Origin: JBEGHD01 sp049334165
Lineage (GTDB): Bacteria > Bacteroidota > Bacteroidia > Flavobacteriales_D > Sanyastnellaceae
Assembly: GCA_049334165.1 (NCBI GenBank)
Contig: JBEGHD010000007.1
Direction: 5' to 3' (one strand)
Length of the DNA: 64,000 nt
In this document: in pieces, positions 9,344 through 17,674 of the stretch
How positions within the stretch are numbered: position 1 is the stretch's first letter
Layout: every line of letters begins with the position of its first letter
Made by a program: the position numbers and the translations under genes
Notes under the pieces: generated by a model
The model's input: only the letters and a program-made list of their open reading frames with translations
Databases searched by the model: none
What the model was told of the DNA's origin: nothing

Positions 9344-10072
9344 ATGTTGAAAACCAAAATGATTTTAGCAGCACTTTTCATCAGTGCATTTTCTTTTATG
9401 AATTTGGCCAGAGCTGAAGATGACTCCAATCAAATGCATCAGGTTTGGGATGAGCTTCTCCAAAAATATGTGAGCAATGACGGAATGGTGGATTACTCGG
9501 GGTTTAAAAATGATCCGCGATTTAGCCGTTACATTACCGTTCTTCAAAAAATGACTCCCCAATCAGACTGGAGTGATGAAGAAAAGATGGCTTATTGGAT
9601 TAACGCTTACAACGCCTTTGCCATCAAGCTGGTGACAGAGAATCATCCGTTGAAATCAATTATGGACCTCGAAAAGCCTTTCGAGAAGAAGTTCATCAAA
9701 ATTGGCAGTCGCACTTTTTCATTGAACGAGATAGAGAATGAAATGCTGAGAAAGCCTTTTGGCGATCCGCGAATTCACTTCGGTGTGAACTGCGCCTCCA
9801 TCTCTTGTCCGAAGTTGAGTAACCGCGCTTTTACAGCAGAGAATATTGATCAGCAACTCGAAAAGCTCACAACAGAATTTGTCAATAATTCTGAGAAAAA
9901 CAGAATAACTTCCAACGCAGTTGCCGTTTCTAAGATTTTCGAATGGTACAAGGAGGACTTTACTAAAAATGGCAGTTTGATCGACTGGCTCAATAAATAC
10001 AGCAAAACTGAAATCAGTGCTGATGCTAGCGTGAGCTACAAAGAGTACGACTGGAACTTAAATGGAAAGTGA
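9344..10072 (+). CDS. exported DUF547 domain protein
   Basis: A 242-residue protein with an N-terminal signal peptide (MLKTKMILAALFISAFSFM, cleavage near LARA). The DUF547 domain is marked by YWINAYNAFAIKLV and by the cysteine-rich stretch FGVNCASISCPKLS. The family is widespread and has no established biochemical role; some members are annotated beside arsenosugar genes. The ATG at 9344 is chosen because the promoter box ends at 9322. The rhodanese lipoprotein follows after 34 bases, and together with the next two genes it forms a rightward block. The two Cys of NCASISC could bind a metal or thiol, which is inference. Confidence 0.8.
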   Translation: MLKTKMILAALFISAFSFMNLARAEDDSNQMHQVWDELLQKYVSNDGMVDYSGFKNDPRFSRYITVLQKMTPQSDWSDEEKMAYWINAYNAFAIKLVTENHPLKSIMDLEKPFEKKFIKIGSRTFSLNEIENEMLRKPFGDPRIHFGVNCASISCPKLSNRAFTAENIDQQLEKLTTEFVNNSEKNRITSNAVAVSKIFEWYKEDFTKNGSLIDWLNKYSKTEISADASVSYKEYDWNLNGK

Positions 10073-10106
10073 TGATTTTCAAATTTGAAGTGTTACCTTT
10101 TCCGCA

Positions 10107-10604
10107 ATGAAAAATCGGATTAAAAACCTGGCTACGGCCGCAATGATATTTGGTTTCTCCGCTATGGGCTGTTCTCAACACGAAACTTTTGATGCGATGG
10201 CCTCGAGCATGGCGGACAAAAATGTGCCTACTGTAAAGCCATCTGAGTTTGATGCCGACACCGTTGTTTTTCTCGACTCGAGAGCGAGAGAAGAATACGA
10301 GGTGTCTCACATCAAAAATGCCCGATACGTGGGCTACAAAGATTTCGACCTGAGTAGTGTTTCTGATATTCCAAAGGATCAACCAATTGTGATATACTGC
10401 TCGGTGGGTTATCGAAGCGGCAAGATTGGAGAGCAACTTCAGAAAGCAGGATATACGAACGTTCAAAATTTGTACGGAGGCATTTTTTACTGGATGAATC
10501 AGGAACTGCCGGTTTATCAGGGCGACACGACTACCAACAAAATTCATCCCTACAACGACAAGTGGGGCAAGTGGCTGACTAATGGCGTCAAAACTTATGA
10601 GTGA
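10107..10604 (+). CDS. rhodanese-like domain lipoprotein
   Basis: A 165-residue protein with a lipobox at residues 19-22 (AMGC, Cys22), so it is likely anchored in the inner or outer membrane facing the periplasm. A single rhodanese domain covers about 45-145. The active-site loop reads YCSVGYRSG with the catalytic Cys98, so sulfur or related chalcogen transfer, or binding of an oxyanion, is possible. A TACCTTTT box lies just before the start. Its 3' end overlaps the next gene. The DUF547 and TIGR04282 neighbours match the gene set NCBI associates with arsenosugar synthesis, so a role in handling arsenic or sulfur species is plausible but not shown. Confidence 0.82.
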   Translation: MKNRIKNLATAAMIFGFSAMGCSQHETFDAMASSMADKNVPTVKPSEFDADTVVFLDSRAREEYEVSHIKNARYVGYKDFDLSSVSDIPKDQPIVIYCSVGYRSGKIGEQLQKAGYTNVQNLYGGIFYWMNQELPVYQGDTTTNKIHPYNDKWGKWLTNGVKTYE

Positions 10605-11208
10605 AAGTCGTCAATCCAGAGCCATTCTAATCATGGCGAAACCACCCGAGCTGGGAAAAGTGAAAACACGACTGGCAAAGGCTGTTGGCAATCAAAAGGC
10701 GCTCGATCTCTATAAAATTCTTTTGCGAAATACATTTCTCCGAGCCGGTGAAACCGGGGAACGAGTAGTAGTGTTTTACACCGATGACTTTGATATTTCT
10801 CTGGCAGATAATTTTGGTTTTGAGGTTCAGTATCAGGCGGGTAAAGATCTGGGCGAGAAAATGATGAATGTGTTCTGGTGGGCTTTTAAAAATGGAATTG
10901 ATCAAGCCGTACTAATCGGGACAGACTGCTTTGATATCAACTCTCAAATTCTCGACAAAGCTTTTTCATTGCTTCGATTGAACGATCTGGTTTTCGGACC
11001 GGCAAACGATGGAGGTTACTACCTGATCGGGATGAACGAACTTCATGAGAGCCTTTTTAAGAACATTCCCTGGAGCACAGAACACGTGTTGAGGTTTAGC
11101 CTGAAAGATGCAGACCAACACAACCTCTCTTACGCTCTGGTAGATGAATTGGTAGATGTAGACACCATTGAGGACTTGCAGAAAACCCAATTGAAAGAAC
11201 ATCTCTAG
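10597..11208 (+). CDS. TIGR04282-type glycosyltransferase (DUF2064, arsenosugar-associated family)
   Basis: About 203 residues. The N-terminus carries the family motif MAKPPELGKVKTRL, related to nucleotidyl and glycosyl transferases. IGTDCFDI and FGPANDGGYYLIG form the rest of the nucleotide-sugar-like site. NCBI family TIGR04282 is named after its occurrence with ArsM and ArsS in arsenosugar pathways, but many members lie outside such loci. The ATG at 10597 overlaps the end of the rhodanese gene (TATGAGTGA); an ATG at 10582 is also in frame but overlaps more. Translational coupling with the rhodanese gene is likely. Confidence 0.82.
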   Translation: MSESRQSRAILIMAKPPELGKVKTRLAKAVGNQKALDLYKILLRNTFLRAGETGERVVVFYTDDFDISLADNFGFEVQYQAGKDLGEKMMNVFWWAFKNGIDQAVLIGTDCFDINSQILDKAFSLLRLNDLVFGPANDGGYYLIGMNELHESLFKNIPWSTEHVLRFSLKDADQHNLSYALVDELVDVDTIEDLQKTQLKEHL

Positions 11209-11279
11209 CGGTTTCAAGGGCGGTTCGATTCGATTTGCTATTTTTCCAACTTTTTGACAGTTAAAAAGAAAGAATACTT

Positions 11280-12098
11280 ATGAGCATGATGGTCCAATTG
11301 CAACAGACGGTTGAATATTTGAAATCTAAAGGAGTTGACGCTCCCGAAATTGGAATAGTGCTTGGCACTGGGCTTGGCAAGTTAGTAGACAAGATCGATG
11401 TAGAGCATGAAATAAGCTACACCAACATTCCGCATTTCGCAATCGCTACGGTCGAGTACCATTTTGGAAAGCTCATTTACGGAACGCTGGGTGGCAAAAA
11501 GGTTGTTGCACTTCAGGGCCGCTACCACTACTACGAAGGCTACTCAATGGATCAAATTGTTTTTCCCGTGCGAGTGATGAAAGTATTGGGAGTAAAGTCT
11601 ATCCTGCTTTCTAACGCTGCAGGAGCAGTTAACCTCGAATATCAAAAAGGTGACTTGATGCTCGTTGACGATCACATCAATCTTCAGCCGGAGAATCCAC
11701 TTCGAGGTCCAAACCTCGATGACCTCGGGCCGCGTTTCCCAGACATGAGCCAGCCCTATTCAAAAGAACTCAACGAAAAGCTGAAAAAGCACGCCAAAGG
11801 TTGTGGAATCAATCTGCGCGAAGGTGTTTACGTCTCAGTGCAGGGACCCAACCTTGAAACCAGAGCAGAGTATCGCTGGCTGCGAAATATTGGGGCTGAT
11901 GCTGTAGGCATGAGCACAGTTCCTGAAGTGATTGCCTGCAACCACATGGGCGTTCCCTGCGCTTGCATTTCAGTAATCACAGACATCGGAGACCCCGACA
12001 ACCTGGAGCCGGTGAATGTCGAAGAAATCATTGCCGTGGCCAGCAAGGCAGAGGTGAAGCTGACGGAGTTGTTGACAGAGTTGGTTACCGCCCTGTAA
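11280..12098 (+). CDS. purine nucleoside phosphorylase
   Basis: A 272-residue cytoplasmic enzyme of the trimeric PNP family (PunA/inosine-guanosine type) that splits purine ribonucleosides with phosphate into base and ribose-1-phosphate. Visible motifs are GIVLGTGLGKL at the phosphate site, QGRYHYYEGYS, SNAAGAVN, and GPNLETRAEYRWLR with the base-pocket region AVGMSTVPEVIAC. Its length is normal for the family. It follows the TIGR04282 gene by 71 bases with a TATTTTTC box between. PNP is also a recurrent neighbour in arsenosugar-type clusters, where S-adenosylmethionine-derived adenosyl groups are used, so it may serve that pathway as well as purine salvage. Confidence 0.92.
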   Translation: MSMMVQLQQTVEYLKSKGVDAPEIGIVLGTGLGKLVDKIDVEHEISYTNIPHFAIATVEYHFGKLIYGTLGGKKVVALQGRYHYYEGYSMDQIVFPVRVMKVLGVKSILLSNAAGAVNLEYQKGDLMLVDDHINLQPENPLRGPNLDDLGPRFPDMSQPYSKELNEKLKKHAKGCGINLREGVYVSVQGPNLETRAEYRWLRNIGADAVGMSTVPEVIACNHMGVPCACISVITDIGDPDNLEPVNVEEIIAVASKAEVKLTELLTELVTAL

Positions 12099-12211
12099 CC
12101 TGAGTCAAACCAAGTATTTCGGCCTGCAATTGTACTTGTCGTATCGTGTAGTCTTGGGAAATGTCTATTTTCGATTTTAATAAATTGACATTTCACTAGC
12201 GATTATTTTCT

Positions 12212-13333
12212 ATGGATGCCTCCGGATGTATACACATCTATTTTTTCTCGAGCTTCAATCCCACAAGTGTAAGCGCTCGTTGTCGTGGGCTCTATCCGCT
12301 TGAGTTTCTAAAACAGAATCGAGGCATAACATTCGATTTCGTTTATCCAGGATATCGGATCAATGAACTGAGCTACTTTCTCCTAGTGTTTTTCAAGGTG
12401 CTCCTTTTCCGGAAGAAAAGATCTGTAGTTGTATTCCATAAATTACACAACAACGGTCTGTATACCAGACTTCTGAAACTGTTACTGCGATTTAGGAGTA
12501 CGAACACGCTTTACGATACAGATGATGCGGATTACATCAGATACGAAGGGAAGAATATTTATCACTTTGCCTCTAAATGCACGGCCTGCACTGTCGGGAG
12601 TGACTTTTTGAAAAATCATTTTCACCAGTTTAACAGCAATATTTTTAAACTCACATCACCAGTTCTCGACCATAGAAAAAGAACAATCGAAAAAAGCTCT
12701 TCAGTTCTGCATCTTGGATGGGTCGGTGATTTTGGTGTGAATAAAGGACCGTTGTCCGCCTATTGTCATAAAAGGAGCTTTACAGAATTACTTCTTCCTG
12801 CTCTTAAGGCTTCAAGCTATCCATTAAAACTGACCATTTTGGGGATCAGAAACCCAATGGATGCCGAAGAAATCAGGTCGGCTTTGAAAGATCGTGAAAA
12901 TATTGAATTGGAGTTTCCAGGTAATATTGACTGGATAAACGAGGATGAAGTTTATGAGCGAATTTCGGCTTTAGATGTTGGTCTTTCTCCATTGTTAAAT
13001 CACGATTTCAACAAAGCTAAGTCTGCTTTTAAAGTGAAGCAGTATTTATCCTGCGGGGTGCCTGTGCTGGCAAGTCCTGTTGGTGAAAATTGCTTGTTTG
13101 TAACGCCATGTGAAAACGGATTCTTTTGCAATAATTCCAATGATTTTTGTGAAGGTATTGAGAGGTTTCATACAATGGATAGTGAATTGTATGGTAAGTA
13201 TTCGATGAATGCCCTAAGAACGAAGGAAGAATATTCAGTAAAACAATTTGGCCAAGGGCTGAATGATATCCTCGATCAACTATTATTGAAAAAGTTAAGT
13301 GATGAGGAATGTGGTGTTCCTGTCAATTCGTAA
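12212..13333 (+). CDS. glycosyltransferase, GT4-like
   Basis: A 373-residue protein with a two-lobed glycosyltransferase pattern. The N-terminal lobe includes FSSFNPTSVSARCRGLYPL. The C-terminal lobe carries VKQYLSCGVPVLASPVGEN, the usual nucleotide-sugar binding loop of GT4 enzymes. It probably adds a sugar to a surface polysaccharide or lipid; the substrate is unknown. It stands alone among unrelated genes, and its third codon positions look richer in A/T than those of the neighbouring PNP and MFS genes, a possible sign of transfer that needs measuring. A TATTTTCG box lies near 12165. Confidence 0.78.
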   Translation: MDASGCIHIYFFSSFNPTSVSARCRGLYPLEFLKQNRGITFDFVYPGYRINELSYFLLVFFKVLLFRKKRSVVVFHKLHNNGLYTRLLKLLLRFRSTNTLYDTDDADYIRYEGKNIYHFASKCTACTVGSDFLKNHFHQFNSNIFKLTSPVLDHRKRTIEKSSSVLHLGWVGDFGVNKGPLSAYCHKRSFTELLLPALKASSYPLKLTILGIRNPMDAEEIRSALKDRENIELEFPGNIDWINEDEVYERISALDVGLSPLLNHDFNKAKSAFKVKQYLSCGVPVLASPVGENCLFVTPCENGFFCNNSNDFCEGIERFHTMDSELYGKYSMNALRTKEEYSVKQFGQGLNDILDQLLLKKLSDEECGVPVNS

Positions 13334-13365
13334 CACTCGTAACTGCTCCACAGAATGATTAATCT

Positions 13366-13373
13366 TAATTTTG
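13366..13373 (+). promoter_or_regulatory. Bacteroidota -7 promoter box TAATTTTG
   Basis: Exact TAnnTTTG match 21 bases before the GTG start of the MFS gene. Confidence 0.6.
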
Positions 13374-13393
13374 CCTCCTCTAAACAGTAAATA

Positions 13394-14611
13394 GTGTCGA
13401 AGGAAGTAAATCTCGGTCTAAAGGAGAATTGGCTCCAATTTACTCTTCTGGTCATCGTCAACGCATTCGTAGGTGGCATGGTGGGGATGGAGAGGACGAT
13501 CATTCCTCAGTTTGCCGAGATGGAATTTGGAGTGGCATCCAAAACTGCAATCCTTTCATTTATCATCGCCTTCGGAATAGCAAAGGCACTCGCCAATTAC
13601 TACACTGGTAAGCTCGCCAACCGTTATGGCCGAAAAACGATGTTGGTCATCGGTTGGGTTGTTGCTCTGCCAATACCTTTCATTTTGATTTATGCTCCGA
13701 GCTGGAACTGGGTGATTTTCGCGAACGTGCTTCTGGGAGTCAGTCAGGGTTTTGCCTGGAGCAGCACAGTAGTGATGAAAATCGATTTGGTGGGAGAAAA
13801 GAACAGAGGCCTGGCCATGGGACTCAACGAATTTTCAGGATATCTAGCCGTGGGGATTGTAGCTTTTTTCACGGGATGGATTGCCGATCGTTATGGTGTT
13901 ACACCGTATCCCTTTTACCTTGGGATTGTACTTTCTGTAGTCGGCTTGTTGCTTTCTATAATATGGGTGCGAGACACCCGAAAGTTTGTGGAAAAGGAAA
14001 GCTCCAGTAATAAAACCGTTGATCTCAAAAGTGTTTTTTGGGACACTACCTTAAAGGATAAGACGCTCAGTTCGATTACTCAGGCCGGACTGGTGAATAA
14101 CCTGAATGACGGAATGATTTGGGGACTGCTTCCAATCCTTCTCGTGTCTTTGAGTTTCGACAACGAAAGCGTGGGAATCATCACAGCTATTTACCCTGCC
14201 GTTTGGGGAATTGGGCAGCTTTTCACAGGAAGAATGTCTGACGTATACTCCAAAAAGAAAATGCTCTTCTGGGGAATGCTCGCGCAGGGAATTGCGATTT
14301 TTTTCATTCCTCTCAGCAGTCAGTTTTATGTGCTTGCAGGCCTGTGCGTGATTCTCGGTCTTGGCACTGCAATGGTCTATCCCACGTTTTTATCGGCAAT
14401 TGCACAGGCTACGAGTCCCAATCAAAGAGCTGAGAGCATCGGTACTTTTCGCCTCTGGCGCGATTTGGGTTACGCGTTTGGAGCCATTATTTCTGGAATT
14501 ACGGCAGATGCTTTTGGAGTGGAATATGCGATTTACCTGATTGCAGGTCTTACTATCACTTCCTCCATAATCATCAGGTTCAGAATGCGAGAAGAGGTGA
14601 AGAGCAGGTAG
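13394..14611 (+). CDS. MFS transporter
   Basis: A 405-residue inner-membrane protein with 12 predicted helices in two halves. The MFS motif A is visible between helices 2 and 3 as GKLANRYGRKTML, and a related GRMSDVYSKKKML stands in the second half. The start is GTG at 13394 directly after a promoter box; no ATG gives a better first helix. The substrate is not readable. It is flanked by a glycosyltransferase and a lipoprotein with no tight operon link. Confidence 0.85.
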   Translation: MSKEVNLGLKENWLQFTLLVIVNAFVGGMVGMERTIIPQFAEMEFGVASKTAILSFIIAFGIAKALANYYTGKLANRYGRKTMLVIGWVVALPIPFILIYAPSWNWVIFANVLLGVSQGFAWSSTVVMKIDLVGEKNRGLAMGLNEFSGYLAVGIVAFFTGWIADRYGVTPYPFYLGIVLSVVGLLLSIIWVRDTRKFVEKESSSNKTVDLKSVFWDTTLKDKTLSSITQAGLVNNLNDGMIWGLLPILLVSLSFDNESVGIITAIYPAVWGIGQLFTGRMSDVYSKKKMLFWGMLAQGIAIFFIPLSSQFYVLAGLCVILGLGTAMVYPTFLSAIAQATSPNQRAESIGTFRLWRDLGYAFGAIISGITADAFGVEYAIYLIAGLTITSSIIIRFRMREEVKSR

Positions 14612-14710
14612 TTTTTTCGCTTTGAAAAGTGTCCAAAGCTTAGTCCTGGTGGGCTAGGTGGCCAGAGGCATAATCATTGATGTTTTTGGGTACACCAAAA
14701 AAAGAATACT

Positions 14711-15502
14711 ATGCTTCGCATTCTACTATTACTTCTATTTCCGGTTGTTACACTTTCGAGTTGCACTAATTATCAGTACGTCTCCCTGACAAGCGATGTA
14801 CCCGCTGAAGAAGGAACCGACCATTATCTGATTCAGGAGAATGATGTCAAGGTGACCATTGAAATTGGTGGGCGAGATATGCTGGTGACTACGAGAATCT
14901 ACAACCAGTCAAGTCAAGATTTATTTGTCGACCTGTCGTCATCCGTTTTTACCCAAAACAATAAGGTTAAAGGTAACTTACATGGAGATGCAAAAATCGA
15001 TCTGGTAACAAACTCTTCTTCAATAGATTTTGACGACTTTGAGTCTTCAACTGGTCGGGCTAGAGGCAGGATCACACGGGATCCATCGATAGCTTACATA
15101 CCACCAGGTGCGTATCTGGAGGTACGAAGACGACCATTCACAGTTTGGTTTCGGTCAGAGAAGTTCACCTACCATGGGAAAAGAAGAGTTTGGGGTGAAG
15201 GAGGCGTGATGTACAATGCCGTAGTAGAGCCGCTTGGTTATGAAGCGATGACATTCGGAGTGCATCTGAGAATTGCCAGAAGTCAGGACTTTTCAGATGT
15301 ATGGGGTATTGAAGCAAATTTTAAAGAATATGAGCTTTACAGTTCTGTTAGCGCATTGCCTTACTTACCAGAAGAATCTCCAGGCTCTTATGTGACTATT
15401 GAGAAAACGGGAAAGGGCTTGCCGGCTGTACTGTTACTTACAGGTTTGACAGTTTTGATTATTTCGGCAGACGGAGATGATGACTCAGATGACGGCCAAT
15501 AA
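14711..15502 (+). CDS. lipoprotein of unknown function
   Basis: A 263-residue protein with a clear lipobox (LSSC, Cys18) after a hydrophobic leader. The central part is beta-rich with no recognised domain. Near the C-terminus a hydrophobic stretch (LPAVLLLTGLTVLIISA) is followed by an acidic tail (DGDDDSDDGQ). This layout fits an envelope-anchored protein with a second membrane contact. I do not recognise the family. The gene ends 3 bases before the hairpin at 15506. Confidence 0.65.
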   Translation: MLRILLLLLFPVVTLSSCTNYQYVSLTSDVPAEEGTDHYLIQENDVKVTIEIGGRDMLVTTRIYNQSSQDLFVDLSSSVFTQNNKVKGNLHGDAKIDLVTNSSSIDFDDFESSTGRARGRITRDPSIAYIPPGAYLEVRRRPFTVWFRSEKFTYHGKRRVWGEGGVMYNAVVEPLGYEAMTFGVHLRIARSQDFSDVWGIEANFKEYELYSSVSALPYLPEESPGSYVTIEKTGKGLPAVLLLTGLTVLIISADGDDDSDDGQ

Positions 15503-15536
15503 AAAAAGGAGGTAATCCTTTGCGGTTTACCTCCTT
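15499..15536 (-). terminator. leftward intrinsic terminator, 10-bp stem
   Basis: AAGGAGGTAA (15506-15515) pairs perfectly with TTACCTCCTT (15527-15536). On the minus strand the stem is followed by a run of T; on the plus strand there is none. It overlaps the end of the lipoprotein gene. Confidence 0.65.
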
Positions 15537-15629
15537 GCTAGGTTAGACAGGACAAGCCTGATTTTTTCCAGGACTTCCCTTAAGGGTGGTTTCAAACGTC
15601 TTTATATCTTGATTTTCTGATTGTCTTCT

Positions 15630-15669
15630 AAAAAAAAGAAACCCCTGTGGCACGTTTGACACAGGGGTT
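15630..15669 (-). terminator. strong leftward intrinsic terminator
   Basis: AACCCCTGTG and CACAGGGGTT form a perfect 10-bp stem with a 10-base loop. On the minus strand it is followed by TTCTTTTTTT-like sequence, the classic rho-independent form. Confidence 0.8.
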
Positions 15670-15770
15670 CCACATACTTAACACCTTAACCAAAAATACT
15701 AACTATGAAAACATTACTCTGAACGTTATCTCTGAGGATAACTCGCTTTGTTTCCGTGGATTGGTTAAAT
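15630..15770 (-). ncRNA. candidate small RNA of about 140 nt
   Basis: On the minus strand, the box TATATTTG (15784-15777) would start a transcript near 15770. It would fold into a 5-bp stem (15758-15772), a 6-bp stem GTTATC/GATAAC (15725-15742) and a perfect 10-bp terminator stem (15640-15649 with 15660-15669) followed by a run of T. The longest frame inside is 15 codons and runs into the terminator. There is no leftward gene for this terminator to serve other than such an RNA. Family unknown. Confidence 0.5.
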
Positions 15771-15776
15771 CCAGTA

Positions 15777-15784
15777 CAAATATA
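15777..15784 (-). promoter_or_regulatory. Bacteroidota -7 promoter box TATATTTG
   Basis: Exact TAnnTTTG match reading leftward, about 110 bases before the strong terminator. No leftward gene begins downstream of it. Confidence 0.5.
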
Positions 15785-15862
15785 GAGTGACACTTTTCCC
15801 TATTTTTATGTACTTTACTGAAATTGAAAAAATAGGTGATTCCCTTAGACTGGGATTAGCCT

Positions 15863-16249
15863 ATGCCTGAACAAAATTGGCCCACCATGGAAACAGCTAC
15901 TTGCCTGCATTGCGGTGAACCTTTGAAAGGAAGATCCGACAAAAAGTTTTGTGACGATCACTGCCGGAATACCTACCACTACGAGAATAACAGAGAGCTT
16001 TCAAACTTTACCAGAAAAGTGAATCTTCGATTGAGAAAAAACAGGAATATACTCGCCCGGCTTAATAAGCATGAAAAGACAAAAGTTCATCGAGAGCAGA
16101 TGCTCGAAGCTGGTTTCAAGTTCAATTACCTGACTAACACTTTCACATCACGCAGAGGATCCACTTATTTCTTCTGCTACGACCAGGGCTACATGGAGCT
16201 CGGTAATGATTTCTACATGCTCGTGGTGAAGAAAAAATACGTTGATTAG
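15863..16249 (+). CDS. small zinc-ribbon protein
   Basis: A 128-residue cytoplasmic protein. The N-terminal part has a likely zinc ribbon (CLHCGEPL then KKFCDDHCR), that is CxxC and CxxxC pairs spaced about 12 residues apart. The rest is basic and helical, then beta-rich, with no known domain. The pattern resembles DUF2116-type zinc-ribbon proteins common in Bacteroidota. A second in-frame ATG at 15887 (METATC) would start just before the ribbon and is a possible true start. It converges with the helicase gene, leaving 3 bases between the stops. Confidence 0.7.
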   Translation: MPEQNWPTMETATCLHCGEPLKGRSDKKFCDDHCRNTYHYENNRELSNFTRKVNLRLRKNRNILARLNKHEKTKVHREQMLEAGFKFNYLTNTFTSRRGSTYFFCYDQGYMELGNDFYMLVVKKKYVD

Positions 16250-16252
16250 CTG

Positions 16253-17554
16253 TTAGCGCTTTTTTCTCGAACGAGGTGGGCGCTTGCCTTTTCGTTTGTT
16301 TTCGCGAGCGGCAATCTTGCCTTTCTTTTCGTGGAATGCCCCTTTAAAAGTAGGGTCTTCGCGTCTTTTCAGGTGATCGATTTCACGGAGCTGATCCTGT
16401 CTTTCGCCAGTAGGCGTTCGTATTAATTCTACTTCAGCAGGTACTTCAAGTCGCTCAATTTGTTGTTTGATGAGATCCTCGATTTTTTCGATGTGCCACA
16501 GCTCGGCCATGTCAGCAAAAGTGATGGCCGTGCCAGCCTGAAGTGCTCTTCCAGTGCGACCAATCCGGTGAATATAATCCTGATAATCTCTCGGAACGCT
16601 GAAGTTGATCACGTGACTGACGTTTTGAACGTCTATTCCACGTGCAGAAACATCGGTCGAAACCAAGACTCTGACGTCTCCCTTTCGAAAGTCGTTCAGT
16701 GCATTGATTCGGGAATTTTGAGCCTTGTTGGAATGAATAATTCTCGTCCCACCTTCAATTTTCCTTTCCAAAAACTTGCCGGTGTTCTGCGCCATTTCTT
16801 TGGTGCGTGTAAAAATCAAAACTCTCGAAAATTCCTTTTCATCTAGCAAGAGGTGAAGCAGCAAGTTTAGCTTCGACTTGATATTGGGAACTTCGTAAAG
16901 CTGTTGTTTGACCGTTTCCACCGGAGTAGATGGAGGTGATACTTCGATCCGATCGGGGAAGTCCAGAAACTCCTCTGCAAAGCGCTCTACTTTTTCTGGG
17001 AAAGTAGCCGAAAAAAGCAAGTTTTGACGTTTGCTCGGAATCACTTCCTGAATTTTGCGGACCTGTGGCATAAAGCCCATGTCGAGCATGCGATCGGCTT
17101 CATCGAGCACTACGAAACGAATTTTTTTGGTGACCAGTCCACCTTTAAGATAAATGTCCATCAATCGGCCAGGCGTAGCCACTACGATGTCGGTTCCCTT
17201 TTCCAGCTCTTCGATTTGACTCTTTGGGCCAACGCCACCGTAAAGTGCTACAGACCTGATGTCGGTGTAAGTCGTGAGCATTTTTATGTGGTCGTTAACC
17301 TGAAGAACGAGCTCTTTGGTTGGTACCAAAATCAGGCATCTCGGTTCGGTGCCCTGGGCAAACTTCACTTCCTGAAGTAGAGGTAGGAGGTATGCAGCAG
17401 TTTTTCCCGTTCCTGTTTGAGCAATACCAATCAAGTCGCGGCCTGAGCGAACTCTTGGAATCGCTTTTTTCTGCACCGGAGTGGGGTCACCAAAACCGGC
17501 ATCATCGAGCGCGTTCAAAAACTCACGCGTAACTTTGAGGTCTTTAAAATCCAT
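16253..17554 (-). CDS. DEAD-box RNA helicase, RhlE-like
   Basis: A 433-residue ATP-dependent RNA helicase. All core motifs are present in order: AQTGTGKT (motif I), PTKELVLQ (Ia), TPGRLMD (Ib), DEAD in VLDEADRML (II), SAT (III), STDVSARGID (V) and HRIGRTGR (VI). A basic C-terminal tail (KRKGKRPPRSRKKR) probably aids RNA binding. Such enzymes act in ribosome assembly and mRNA turnover, often in the cold. A TACATTTG box lies 8 bases before the start, giving a nearly leaderless transcript. Confidence 0.92.
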   Translation of the reverse strand: MDFKDLKVTREFLNALDDAGFGDPTPVQKKAIPRVRSGRDLIGIAQTGTGKTAAYLLPLLQEVKFAQGTEPRCLILVPTKELVLQVNDHIKMLTTYTDIRSVALYGGVGPKSQIEELEKGTDIVVATPGRLMDIYLKGGLVTKKIRFVVLDEADRMLDMGFMPQVRKIQEVIPSKRQNLLFSATFPEKVERFAEEFLDFPDRIEVSPPSTPVETVKQQLYEVPNIKSKLNLLLHLLLDEKEFSRVLIFTRTKEMAQNTGKFLERKIEGGTRIIHSNKAQNSRINALNDFRKGDVRVLVSTDVSARGIDVQNVSHVINFSVPRDYQDYIHRIGRTGRALQAGTAITFADMAELWHIEKIEDLIKQQIERLEVPAEVELIRTPTGERQDQLREIDHLKRREDPTFKGAFHEKKGKIAARENKRKGKRPPRSRKKR

Positions 17555-17561
17555 TTCGCTG

Positions 17562-17569
17562 CAAATGTA
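17562..17569 (-). promoter_or_regulatory. Bacteroidota -7 promoter box TACATTTG
   Basis: Exact TAnnTTTG match immediately upstream of the helicase ATG at 17554. It implies a very short 5' leader. Confidence 0.6.
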
Positions 17570-17674
17570 GTGACTTAAACTACTTGGAGGCCGGAATAAA
17601 TCTGCTCTGGAAACGAACGTGAATTGTGGTTTTCGAATTTGTGTAATTTAGCTCCAATTTCAGAAAGATTTGTG

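Larger units (their letters stand above)
15503..15862. other. 360-base gap with leftward terminators and a candidate small RNA
   Basis: The gap separates two rightward genes, yet its strongest signals read leftward: two perfect 10-bp hairpins followed by T-runs on the minus strand, and a TATATTTG promoter box. A weak rightward hairpin with six T (CAGG/CCTG near 15550-15566) may end the lipoprotein transcript. No credible protein frame was found. Confidence 0.6.

Noticed and set aside
15700..15717. Tiny plus-strand frame ATGAAAACATTACTCTGA
   Set aside because: Five codons only; no support for expression.
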